Assembly (NCBI GenBank): GCA_011050235.1
Contig: DRGC01000079.1
Coordinates: 41,966-105,965 of the forward strand
Source: Phycisphaerae bacterium
GTDB taxonomy: Bacteria; Planctomycetota; Phycisphaerae; SM23-33
Direction of reading: 5' to 3'
DNA: 64,000 bases
Position 1 is the first letter of the stretch. Each line of letters begins with the position of its first letter. The position numbers and the translations under genes were made by a program. Below the pieces are notes generated by a model. The model saw only the letters and a list, made by a program, of their open reading frames with translations. It was not told where the DNA came from and searched no databases. Positions 34,604 to 43,397 of the stretch are shown here, one piece after another.

Positions 34604-34832
34604 CGATCTCGAAAGGTATGGGGGCCGGGAGTATAGCATCTGTTGATCTGTCAGGGCAAATCCAGTCTCCGGCGCCAGGGGCATTGCAATTTGGCGGAAG
34701 CGATCTGTTGCGGCCGTGTCGCTGGCAGGTAAGAATACGTCTGCTCCCTGCAGCCTGGGGCAGTGGGAAACAAGACATGGCCCAACGTGTCCGATCACGA
34801 ATGCGCTGTTCGATGGGATCGCTCGCGTGAGC

Positions 34833-36689
34833 ATGAAACGTAAACTTGGTTTCTGGGGCGTTTTCTGCATTGCGGCCGGCGCCATGATCAGCAGCGGCCT
34901 GTTTGTGCTGCCGGGCCTGGTTTTCGCCGGAGCCGGCCCGGCGATGGTGCTGGCCTACGGGCTCGCGGCGATGATGGCGATCCCCGCCGCGCTGTCCAAG
35001 GCCGAACTGGCGACGGCCATGCCGCGCAGCGGGGGAAGTTATTTCTTCATCGAACGGAGTATGGGGGCGCTGCCGGGAACACTGGCGGGCCTGGCCGGCT
35101 GGCTGTCGATCTCACTGAAGAGCGCCTTTGCGCTCGTCGGCATCGGGGCCTTTGCGCGACTACTTTGGCCGAGCATGGAGCCGTGGGGCATCAAGGCCGT
35201 CGCAATCGGATGTTGCATCGTCTTTGCGGCGCTCAATTGCCTCAGCGTCAAACAGACCGGACGATTCCAGGTTGTAATGGTGGTGATCTTGCTGGGGATC
35301 CTGGCGCTGTTCGTCGGTCGGGGGCTGCCGGAGGTCCGTCATGAGTCTCTGGCCGGGTTTATGGACAAAGGAATGCTGGCGGTCTTTGCCGCCGCTGGGC
35401 TGGTGTTCGTATCCTTTGGCGGGTTGACGAAGGTTGCGTCGATCGCCGAGGAGGTGCACCGTCCCGGGCGCAATCTTCCGGCCGGCATGTTTGCCGCCTT
35501 GTTCGTCGTCTCATTGCTGTATGTGGGGGCCGTGTTTGTTACTCAGGGGGTCCTCGCTCCCGAGAAGCTTGAGAATAACCTCACCCCGCTGAGCGATGCG
35601 GCTGGCGTGTTTCTGGGCCGGGGCGGCATGGTGGTCCTGGCCGTCGGCGCCATCCTGGCCTTTGTCACCACGGCCAACGGCGGGATCCTCACGGCCTCGC
35701 GTTTTCCGCTGGCGATGAGCCGCGACGGCCTTCTGCCGAAGGTCTTCAAGGCCACGGCCCGACGGTTCCAAACCCCCTATGTCAGCGTCCTGGCGACGGC
35801 TGCCCTCATGATCGCGGTGATCGCCTCATTGAGAATCATCGATCTGGTCAAGTTCGCCAGCACGATGATGCTGGTCTTGTTCCTATTGGCCAACGTGGCG
35901 GTGATCATCATGCGCAGCAGCAAGATTCAGAACTACCGCCCGTTGTTTAGAAGCCCACTGTACCCGTGGATGCAATTAGCCGGCATTGGGACCTATGCGT
36001 TCCTGATCATCGAGATGAGCCGACAAATGCACTGGATTCCACTGATGACATCCAGTGGATTCGTCGTGGCGGGGGTCCTGTGGTACCTGGTTTACGTCCG
36101 CCCGCACACGACTCGGGAGAGTGCATTTGTATTTATGATTCGCAACGTCATCAGCAAACAGATACGCCGAAGCACTCTTGAGGACGAGCTTCGAGAGATT
36201 GCGCTGGAGCGCGACGAGATCATCCACGACCGCTTCGACCGCCTGATCCAGCAGTGTCCGATCCTCGACCTGCCTTCGGCGACAACGGCCGACGAGATGT
36301 TTCAACAGGTGGCCGACGCGTTGGCGCCGCGGCTGGGCATCGACAACGAGAAGCTCTTCGGGCTTTTTCAGGCGCGCGAGGACGAATCCAGCACCGTGAT
36401 CCGACCGGGGTTGGCGATCCCGCACGTCGTTGTGGATGGGGAAGGCCTGTTCGAAATATTGCTGGTCCGCTGTCGGGAGGGCATTCATTTTCACGGCCAC
36501 GAGGAGCCGGTGCGGGCCGGCTTTGTGCTGATCGGCAGCCGCGATGAACGCAACTACCACCTCCGTGCGCTGATGGCCATCGCTCAGATCGTCGAGGAAC
36601 GCGGTTTCATGGAGCGTTGGCTGGCGGCCCCCCGGATCGAACACCTGCGTGATCTGGTGCTTCTGTCCACGCGCAAACGCCAGTCCTAA
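34833..36689 (+). CDS. APC-family permease fused to PTS EIIA-like domain
   Basis: 618 aa from the ATG at 34833 (a GTG at 34827 is an alternative). Residues 1 to about 430 are a 12-helix amino acid/polyamine/cation permease: GFWGVFCIAAGAMISSGLF, MPRSGGSYFF. After a charged linker, residues about 480-618 form an EIIA(Ntr)-like domain, with GLAIPHVVVDG containing His531 in the place of the phosphorylated His. This fusion suggests transport gated by a phosphorelay or by nitrogen PTS status. No PTS EI/HPr genes are nearby. Substrate unknown. Its end overlaps the convergent glycosyltransferase by 4 bp. Confidence 0.9.
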   Translation: MKRKLGFWGVFCIAAGAMISSGLFVLPGLVFAGAGPAMVLAYGLAAMMAIPAALSKAELATAMPRSGGSYFFIERSMGALPGTLAGLAGWLSISLKSAFALVGIGAFARLLWPSMEPWGIKAVAIGCCIVFAALNCLSVKQTGRFQVVMVVILLGILALFVGRGLPEVRHESLAGFMDKGMLAVFAAAGLVFVSFGGLTKVASIAEEVHRPGRNLPAGMFAALFVVSLLYVGAVFVTQGVLAPEKLENNLTPLSDAAGVFLGRGGMVVLAVGAILAFVTTANGGILTASRFPLAMSRDGLLPKVFKATARRFQTPYVSVLATAALMIAVIASLRIIDLVKFASTMMLVLFLLANVAVIIMRSSKIQNYRPLFRSPLYPWMQLAGIGTYAFLIIEMSRQMHWIPLMTSSGFVVAGVLWYLVYVRPHTTRESAFVFMIRNVISKQIRRSTLEDELREIALERDEIIHDRFDRLIQQCPILDLPSATTADEMFQQVADALAPRLGIDNEKLFGLFQAREDESSTVIRPGLAIPHVVVDGEGLFEILLVRCREGIHFHGHEEPVRAGFVLIGSRDERNYHLRALMAIAQIVEERGFMERWLAAPRIEHLRDLVLLSTRKRQS

Positions 36690-37897
36690 CCGGCGCGCGC
36701 CTGGCGTTCGATGACGTCGACGATTCGTCCGACGCTGCGGTCGCGCCCAAGGTGGGATTCGTAATACTCCCGGCCTCGGCGGCCCATGTCGACTCGCCGG
36801 TCGGCATCACCGATCAGCGCCCGCAGGGCGTCGGCGACGGCAGGCGCGTCGCCGGGGGGGGCGATCAGGCCGCAGTCGGCTCGGCGGATCGTCTCGGCGA
36901 CCTCTGTATCGTCGGGCCCGACATACAGCACAGCCCGGCCGGCCGCCATGATGCCGTAGAGCTTGCTGGGGACGATCAACCCCTGCGTGCCCGGGCGCTG
37001 GGCGACCAGGTGCACGTCGCCGGCGGCCAGTGTGTCGGCCAGCTTGGCCAGCGGCTGGGGCGGATGGAACTCGACGTTCTCCAGATTCAGTTCGCCCGCC
37101 AGGCGCTGCAGCCGCTCGCGCATCGCTCCCCGGCCGACCAGGAGCACGCGCAGATCGGAACGATTGTCCAGCTGCGCGACGGCCTCGAGGGCGGTGTCCA
37201 GCTCGTGGCCCATCCCGAGATTGCCCGAGTACATCACCGTCGTCCGCCGGTCAGGCGACCACAGTTGTCGCGCGGCGCTGGCGCGCGGGGCGATCGGAAA
37301 GACGCCCTCGCCGGGGACCCAATTGGCAGCGGTGACGATCCGGCTCGCCTCGGCCCCGGCGGAGATGAGCCGTTGGGTCATCACATCGCCCAGGGAGACG
37401 ATCGCATCGGCGGCCCCATACAGCCGCCGAGCTGCAGCGGCCAGGAATCGGTGCATCGTCGAGCCGGCCGACAGAACGCCCAGGGCGACCGCCACTTCCG
37501 GGTACACATCCATCGACCAGAGGACCAGTCGGGTCTTTCGCCGGCGTTTGAGGGCGGCTGCGACCATGCCGATAAAGGGCGGCGTCGTCAGCGACACGCA
37601 CACATCCATGGGCGGCAGGGCCAGGACATCGCGCAGGGCGAGCATATAGAAGGATGCGTAATCGATCCCGCGTCCCAGCAGGTTCCCCCGGCCAAAGCCG
37701 GTCGCCGCCACGCGGCGAACGCAAACGCTGCTGGGTGTGAGGGCGTCGGTGACGTTTCCACCGTCGTAGGCCCGTTGGCTGCAGATGACGTGGACGTGGT
37801 GGCCTCGTGAGGCCAGGGCCTCGGCGACGTCGGCCAGCAGCTGTCCGGTCGCCGCGGTATCGGGCGGATAGAACTGGTTCAGCAGGCAGATGCGCAA
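36686..37897 (-). CDS. Glycosyltransferase family 4 (WbuB/WcaI-like)
   Basis: 403 aa with a TTG start preceded by GGAG. N-terminal MRICLLNQFYPPDTAATGQL is characteristic of WbuB/WcaI-like enzymes; the C-terminal half has VMYSGNLGMGHELDTALEA and VPSKLYGIMAAGRAVLYVG, the usual GT4 donor-binding region. Last gene of the minus-strand glycan operon. Donor sugar unknown, plausibly an N-acetylated or deoxy sugar. Confidence 0.9.
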   Translation of the reverse strand: MRICLLNQFYPPDTAATGQLLADVAEALASRGHHVHVICSQRAYDGGNVTDALTPSSVCVRRVAATGFGRGNLLGRGIDYASFYMLALRDVLALPPMDVCVSLTTPPFIGMVAAALKRRRKTRLVLWSMDVYPEVAVALGVLSAGSTMHRFLAAAARRLYGAADAIVSLGDVMTQRLISAGAEASRIVTAANWVPGEGVFPIAPRASAARQLWSPDRRTTVMYSGNLGMGHELDTALEAVAQLDNRSDLRVLLVGRGAMRERLQRLAGELNLENVEFHPPQPLAKLADTLAAGDVHLVAQRPGTQGLIVPSKLYGIMAAGRAVLYVGPDDTEVAETIRRADCGLIAPPGDAPAVADALRALIGDADRRVDMGRRGREYYESHLGRDRSVGRIVDVIERQARAG

Positions 37898-37924
37898 GGT
37901 GATTGGCTCCGGGGGTCGGCCCCC

Positions 37925-38752
37925 TCAGATCGGCAGGTTCTTCCGGCGGCGTTGCAGCTCGGCGATCTTCACGTCGATCAGGCGTTCGTACATCGCCCGC
38001 AGGCGGCAGTAGGTCAGCCCGGCCCGGCCGTCCAGAAAGCCCATTCGAAACAGGTACAGGTACCAAAACACCAGCGCCGGGCGGCCGGGCAGGCGATAGG
38101 CCAGTTGCTTCAGCGCCCGTCGTCGACGGGTTGCATCGCCGGCGAGCAGGCCCGCCCAGTCCTGCCGGCCTTGGGTTTCGGCCAGCCACTGCTGGGCTTC
38201 CATGTCGCTGTAGTTGTTATGGCGCGCGACCCAGTGGGCCAGGCCGTGGCTGAAGGGATAATGGATCAGATGGCCGCGGAGTTGGCCGCTCGGGCCGTCC
38301 ACGACGGCCACCGGATTGACCAGACGTTCGTATCGGATTCGATCGGGGCGGAACACGCGCGTCAGCCAGGTCGGATAAAACTGCGCCCGCCTGAGCCATC
38401 GTCCCATGAAGTAGTCCTTGCGGCGCACCTGAAACGCTGCGCAGGTGTCGGCCAGGGCGTCCGGGGAGGTCAGCTCGCCGGCGAGGACGTCGTCGCATCG
38501 CTCGTCGGCGTCGAGGTAGAAGACCCAGGGGTGTTTGAAGTCGATGTTGCGAACGGCCCAGTTCTGGTGGGAGGCCCAGTTGTCGAACGGGCGGCGGATG
38601 ATGCGAGCGCCGGTTGTCTCGGCGATCTCGGCTGTGCTGTCGGTGCTGAAGGAGTCCAGAACGACGACGTCATCGGACCATGCAACGGATGCGAGGCAGT
38701 CGGGCAGGTTGCTCTGCTCGTTGAGTGTCAGGATAAGGACCGAGGGGGCCAT
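37925..38752 (-). CDS. Glycosyltransferase family 2 (WaaE/KdtX-like)
   Basis: 275 aa. SVLILTLNEQSNLPDCLASV, VLDSFSTDST, NWAVRNID, FYLDADERCDD (the metal DxD region) and a C-terminal basic region with two weak amphipathic segments (FWYLYLFRMGF) match the WaaE/KdtX-like GT2 group, which adds sugars to lipid-linked cores. 4 bp separate it from the WcaF-like gene. Confidence 0.9.
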   Translation of the reverse strand: MAPSVLILTLNEQSNLPDCLASVAWSDDVVVLDSFSTDSTAEIAETTGARIIRRPFDNWASHQNWAVRNIDFKHPWVFYLDADERCDDVLAGELTSPDALADTCAAFQVRRKDYFMGRWLRRAQFYPTWLTRVFRPDRIRYERLVNPVAVVDGPSGQLRGHLIHYPFSHGLAHWVARHNNYSDMEAQQWLAETQGRQDWAGLLAGDATRRRRALKQLAYRLPGRPALVFWYLYLFRMGFLDGRAGLTYCRLRAMYERLIDVKIAELQRRRKNLPI

Positions 38753-38756
38753 CGGA

Positions 38757-39320
38757 TCAGCCCTTCAGGATGCGCTCTTTGATGAACTTGGCGGGATTGC
38801 CGGCGACGATGGTCCACGGGCGAACGTGCTGGGTGGCCGTCGATCGCGCGCCAACGACGGCGCCCTGGGCGATACGAATGCCCGGCGCGACAAACACGTC
38901 CGCGCAGACCCACACCTGGTCCTCGATGACAATCGGCTTGAGCACAAGTGGCATGGTGGTCTGGCGGTGATCGTGCGTGGCCGTGCACAGATAGCTGTAC
39001 TGCGAGATGGTGCTGTGCTCGCCGATGGAGATCGGCGCGACGCAGTAGCAGTCGACGTGGTCGGCCAGGCAGGCATAGTCGCCCATCGTCAGGTTCCACG
39101 GCGCCCAGATGCGGCAGGACGGATAGACGTGGACGCGCCGGCCCACCTTGGCGCCGAACGCGCGCAGCAGCATTCGCCGCCAGGCGTGGCAAGGCCGTAG
39201 CGACCAGCGGAACAACAGCCACCAGACGATCTCCCAGCAGACTCGGCCGATCCGGTTGCCCAATGGGTGGGGGCTGGGGCAGTGACTGGTATCTACACGA
39301 AGTCTGGCCATACGGTTCAT
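38757..39320 (-). CDS. WcaF-like hexapeptide acetyltransferase
   Basis: 187 aa. Left-handed beta-helix repeats ([LIV]-G-x4) such as AKVGRRVHVYPSCRIWAP, MGDYACLADHVD, ISIGEHSTISQYSYLCTATHD, and VFVAPGIRIAQGAVVGA, ending with the family NPAKFIKER. The His in TATHDH is the likely catalytic base. Typical of colanic-acid-type O-acetyltransferases using acetyl-CoA. A single amphipathic segment near residues 28-45 may associate with the membrane. Confidence 0.9.
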   Translation of the reverse strand: MNRMARLRVDTSHCPSPHPLGNRIGRVCWEIVWWLLFRWSLRPCHAWRRMLLRAFGAKVGRRVHVYPSCRIWAPWNLTMGDYACLADHVDCYCVAPISIGEHSTISQYSYLCTATHDHRQTTMPLVLKPIVIEDQVWVCADVFVAPGIRIAQGAVVGARSTATQHVRPWTIVAGNPAKFIKERILKG

Positions 39321-39344
39321 ATCCGTCCTATGGGGCCCAATAGT

Positions 39345-40592
39345 TTACTCGATCCGGACGCACGGCGGCGCTTCGGCGTGGCCTGCCAGCCACAAATAGG
39401 TCTGAATGGATTGACGGGCAATGGCGGGCCAGGCGAACTCCTCATTGACCCACGCTCGGCCGCGGCCGCCCATGGCCGATCGCTGATCGTCCGACAGGGA
39501 CATGGCCTGGCGGAGCGCGTGGGCAAGCGGGTCGGCGCCGATCTCGATCCACCAGCCGCACTGGTGAGAGGCCAGCCCTTCCCAGGGAGCGCCGGTGGTC
39601 GTGATCACGGGGCGCCCGGCGGCAAGGGCTTCGGCGACGACGATGCCGAAGTTCTCGCTGTGCGTGGGCAGGACGAACAGGTCAGAGGCGGCGAGCAGTT
39701 GGCTCTTGGCCTGGCCGTAGACCGGTCCCAGGAAGGTGATCCGCTGGCCGATCCCCAGGGATTTGGCCTCGCGCTCGATTTGCGCCTGGTGGTCGACCTC
39801 GTCCGGGCCGGCGATGACCAGTTGCCAGTCGGCAAAGGTTTGGCACAGATCGGCCCAGACGCGGACAAGGGTGGGCAGACCTTTCGCGGGATGAACGCGG
39901 CTGAGGAAGACCAACAGTTTCTTGCCGGCCAGGGCGGGACAGCGCGCCGCGACGGCCTCTTTGTCCGGGGGCACGTCGTATTCGTGAGCATAGACGCCGT
40001 TTGGGTAGACGGTGATGGGCTTGGTCCATCCCCAGGTTCGGGCATTGTCGGCCTCCTTCGCTGCCGCGGCGTGAAGGCAGACGGCCGCTCGCAGGGCGCG
40101 CCGCTGGAACAGCACGTTGACCAGTCGCTTTTTCCAGACGGATCGCTGCAACGCCCATGGCTCGAGCATCCCGTCGGGAGAAATCACCAGCGCCGCATTG
40201 TGACGCCGGGCCAGCCATCGCGCCGTTTCGTTGTGCCACATCCATAGGCCATGGCAGTGGACGATGTCGATGCGCCCGTCAATAGAGCCGAGGTGGCGCT
40301 TCAGTTGCGGCGAGTACCCCAGCGCCTTTGGCCCAACGACCCGGCCGAGCGCGAGGGGGATATCAGCGAACTCGGCCGTATCGCTGTCGGTGTGTTCGTC
40401 CACGATCCCCGCCACGGACACCCGGTGACCGGCTCGGGCCTGCTCGGTGGCGATGGCCCGCACCGTCGCCGAAATGCCGCCGCCGATTCGCGACAGCGAA
40501 GCACTCACATGAACGATGGTCAGAGTTTTCACGGGTCTATGGTACGTGCGGGTCGCCGTCTCCGTCCAGAGGGGCTGTGGCGACGCCGTCAT
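39345..40592 (-). CDS. Glycosyltransferase family 4
   Basis: 415 aa from the ATG at 40590-40592 (AGGGG upstream); a GTG at 40530-40532, closer to the fold, is an alternative giving 395 aa. GT-B motifs: TIVHVSASLSRIGGGIS, DIVHCHGLWMWHN, LVFLSRVHPAKGLPTLV and PTHSENFGIVVAEALAAGRP (EX7E). Part of the minus-strand glycan operon; donor unknown. Confidence 0.92.
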   Translation of the reverse strand: MTASPQPLWTETATRTYHRPVKTLTIVHVSASLSRIGGGISATVRAIATEQARAGHRVSVAGIVDEHTDSDTAEFADIPLALGRVVGPKALGYSPQLKRHLGSIDGRIDIVHCHGLWMWHNETARWLARRHNAALVISPDGMLEPWALQRSVWKKRLVNVLFQRRALRAAVCLHAAAAKEADNARTWGWTKPITVYPNGVYAHEYDVPPDKEAVAARCPALAGKKLLVFLSRVHPAKGLPTLVRVWADLCQTFADWQLVIAGPDEVDHQAQIEREAKSLGIGQRITFLGPVYGQAKSQLLAASDLFVLPTHSENFGIVVAEALAAGRPVITTTGAPWEGLASHQCGWWIEIGADPLAHALRQAMSLSDDQRSAMGGRGRAWVNEEFAWPAIARQSIQTYLWLAGHAEAPPCVRIE

Positions 40593-40631
40593 GGCGGCCC
40601 CTGGTTAAAGCAGGCGTGTCGGGATGCGGTC

Positions 40632-41948
40632 CTATGTGTCGCCGGGCTGGCGGGTCGGCGGGCCGAAGCTCTGTTCGCTGAAACGGATCCGGCGGGCGAG
40701 CCATCGCACTCCCAGCAGGGAGATTCGGTCCGACAGAGACCGTCGGCGGCGCTGGCGGCTGTGTCGCAGCCCGGCGTCGACAGCTTGCAGCAGGCCTTGT
40801 CCGAACCGATCGGCAGGCCATTCGGCGATGATCCGCCGACTGGCCTGCGCCTGCCGGCGGCGCTGCGATTCGCTCAGCCGATGATACCGCACCATGGCCC
40901 CGGCGATCTCATCCGTCGAGGTCGGATCGAACAGGAACCCGTTCTCCCCGTCCTCGACGAGGTCATAGCGACAGCCGACCGTTCGGGACACGAGCACCGG
41001 CAGGCCCGACGCCATCGCCTCGTTGACCACCAGCCCCCACTGTTCGTTCAGGGCCGGGTGGATGAACGCCTCCGCCAGCCCGTAGTAGTTGGGTAACTGG
41101 TCGATGGGCCTGTACCCCGGCAGCCAGACGCCGTCAATCTTCTCCTGATGGATCTTGGCATCGAGCAGCGGGCGTTGCTCGCCATCGCCCAGCAGCGCCA
41201 GGGCCCAGGCATCGGCCCCGACGGCCTGTCGGTAGTGCGCGTAAGCGTCCAGAAGGGCGGGCAGGTTCTTTCGAGGGATGAACCGGTTCGAGCTCAGCCA
41301 GAAGGGCCCGTCAGGCAGGCCCATCGCGCGGCGGTTCATGGCGCCCGGGTTGGCGCGGACGGCGTCGGTGGCGGCTCGGAAGTAGTCGTTATCCACCACG
41401 TCACAGCCCAGGAAGACCCGGTCGGGCGACATTCCCAGTTCAATGGCATAGTCCCGGTGCGGCTGGCCGCCGACCAGCATGCTGTCGGCTAGAGCGATGA
41501 TGCGGCGTTTAATGGTCTCCGACAGCCGGTGTCGTGGACTGTCGTCGGCCTTGCTCTCGGAGACGATGACGGCGGCGCGGTTGTTCAGGCGGCACCATCG
41601 CAGCGCCTCCAGCGATTCGGGGAACGCCCATCCCAGCACCACCACCGCGCCGGGCTGGAACTCTTCGAGCGCCTCGACCGTGCGCCGGCAGATGTGCACG
41701 TTGGTCAGTTGCGAGTAGCTCGTCTCCTGGAACAGCGACCGGCGGATCAGGCCGTCACACCGGCCCGATGGCGGCCACCACGCGTCGTTGCTTCGGGTCG
41801 TCTCCAGGGCCAACACCTGCCGGCCTGTTGCCGCCAGGGCTCGGGCCGCCGCCTGCGCCCGGGCGACATGGCAGACATAGACCTTCCCGAACAGGATAGC
41901 CACGGGCGAGCGGTCCGGCTCGTGCGGTTGGGTGGCGGGGGAGGTCAC
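40632..41948 (-). CDS. Glycosyltransferase family 4
   Basis: 438 aa from a GTG at 41946-41948, which overlaps the flippase TGA (GTGA). The frame stays open to 42737 but that part is the antisense of the flippase. GT-B motifs: VAILFGKVYVCHVARAQAAA, WLSSNRFIPRKNLPALLDAY and HPALNEQWGLVVNEAMASGLP (EX7E). Translationally coupled to the flippase, fitting a role in repeat-unit assembly. Confidence 0.9.
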   Translation of the reverse strand: MTSPATQPHEPDRSPVAILFGKVYVCHVARAQAAARALAATGRQVLALETTRSNDAWWPPSGRCDGLIRRSLFQETSYSQLTNVHICRRTVEALEEFQPGAVVVLGWAFPESLEALRWCRLNNRAAVIVSESKADDSPRHRLSETIKRRIIALADSMLVGGQPHRDYAIELGMSPDRVFLGCDVVDNDYFRAATDAVRANPGAMNRRAMGLPDGPFWLSSNRFIPRKNLPALLDAYAHYRQAVGADAWALALLGDGEQRPLLDAKIHQEKIDGVWLPGYRPIDQLPNYYGLAEAFIHPALNEQWGLVVNEAMASGLPVLVSRTVGCRYDLVEDGENGFLFDPTSTDEIAGAMVRYHRLSESQRRRQAQASRRIIAEWPADRFGQGLLQAVDAGLRHSRQRRRRSLSDRISLLGVRWLARRIRFSEQSFGPPTRQPGDT

Positions 41949-43351
41949 GGGGTGGGCGCTTTCTTGATTGCCTGCCTGAGCTTGTCCGCAGCGAATCGCA
42001 GATCCCCAAATCGCAGATGCACCATCTCGGCGAACGAGGCGTTGTCCAACTCTCGCACCAGATTCAGGATCAGCCATAACAGGTAGATTGCCTGGGCGAT
42101 AATGAAGGCGATTACAAAGCCCATCAGGCCCATTGTGTAGAGCAGCGGCAGCCCCGCCGCCAGCATGACGGCTATGTAGATGGCCCGGCCGATCGTTGAG
42201 ACCATCGGCCGGCCGTGGCCTTGGAGGCACTGGTCGACGAAGTCCGCCAGTCCGGCCAGGACCATGCCCCCCACCAACGCAGCGGCTATCGGCGCGGCGG
42301 CGGCGTACTTTGGCACGACCAGGGGGATCGCCACCGGAAGCAGCGCCGCCAGGAGTGCGCCGCCGAAGATGGCCGCCCACGCGATGATCCGAAATGCCTG
42401 GGCGATCTGGTGAAATCCCTGGCGAAACGGGCTCTGGGCCGACCGGGTGAAGGCGATCATGCCCGCCGATTGGGTAATGGCGTTGAGCACGCCCGCCGCC
42501 GACAAGGCCAGCGCGTAGAGCCCCAACTTTTCGCGCACCAGCATCCACATGATCAGGATCTTGTCCAGGTGGAAGTACATCTCTGTCACGACGCGCATGA
42601 CGGCAAAACCCATCCCCTCCTTCAGCAGCGCCGCGGCGTGTCGCAGGCTCACTCGCCCTCGCAGCCATCCGGCGGTCCACACCAGACGCACGACGAAGGG
42701 CACGCTCTGCGCGACCAGGTAGGTCCCCACAACCCACGGGACGGTTACGCGTCCCAGTACTGCCCCCAGCAGAACGCCGACAATCATGCCCGGGTTGACG
42801 ATGGACCGGACGATGTTGAATCGCCTGAAATTGCCCTGGCCCTGGTCGATCCGCCTAAGCGCGGCTGCGCCCTGGTTTATGGGTACGAAGATCAGATACA
42901 CCCGCGCCAGCCACGTGTAGGCCCTGTACTCCGGCGGCAGCAGCCGCGGCAGCAGCGCCCATCCGATCAGAACGCCCAAGATCGACAGAATCACCATCAG
43001 CATGAGTGTCGTGCGGACATTCAGGCCGATGTCGTCGCCTTTGGCGACGCGCCGGCTGGCCGAGACGTCGACGCCCAGCAGCAGCAGGTTGCTGATCAGT
43101 ATGGGCCAGAGAATGACGGCCGCCAACTCGCCTCGCTGCTCGGGCGGGAGAAAATTCGCCACCAGCAGCGCCTGGATGATCGTGCACCCGCGGATCATCA
43201 GTTCCACGCCGAAGGTGCCCACATAGGCCGACAGACCGGGCTGTCGAACGCCCAATACGTCGCCGTTGGCGCCGCCGATCGCCCGTAGGGCGTCTTGTGG
43301 GACGTCCTGGGGATGCGAGGGGTCCGAGGATTTCGGCGGTGTCTGAGTCAT
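41945..43351 (-). CDS. Polysaccharide flippase (Wzx/MATE-like)
   Basis: 468 aa with about 12-14 predicted helices, including SAYVGTFGVELMIRGC at the start of the membrane domain and a C-terminal soluble tail. The architecture and the setting beside polyprenyl-phosphate transferase and GT genes identify a Wzx-type oligosaccharide flippase. The first 40 residues are a Pro/Asp/Gly-rich cytoplasmic extension. Follows the sugar-1-phosphate transferase gene by 46 bp. Confidence 0.88.
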   Translation of the reverse strand: MTQTPPKSSDPSHPQDVPQDALRAIGGANGDVLGVRQPGLSAYVGTFGVELMIRGCTIIQALLVANFLPPEQRGELAAVILWPILISNLLLLGVDVSASRRVAKGDDIGLNVRTTLMLMVILSILGVLIGWALLPRLLPPEYRAYTWLARVYLIFVPINQGAAALRRIDQGQGNFRRFNIVRSIVNPGMIVGVLLGAVLGRVTVPWVVGTYLVAQSVPFVVRLVWTAGWLRGRVSLRHAAALLKEGMGFAVMRVVTEMYFHLDKILIMWMLVREKLGLYALALSAAGVLNAITQSAGMIAFTRSAQSPFRQGFHQIAQAFRIIAWAAIFGGALLAALLPVAIPLVVPKYAAAAPIAAALVGGMVLAGLADFVDQCLQGHGRPMVSTIGRAIYIAVMLAAGLPLLYTMGLMGFVIAFIIAQAIYLLWLILNLVRELDNASFAEMVHLRFGDLRFAADKLRQAIKKAPTP

Positions 43352-43397
43352 GGTGTTTCGGTCGTGGCGGGTCCGATCGGCCGGACGGGCTCAGGCC

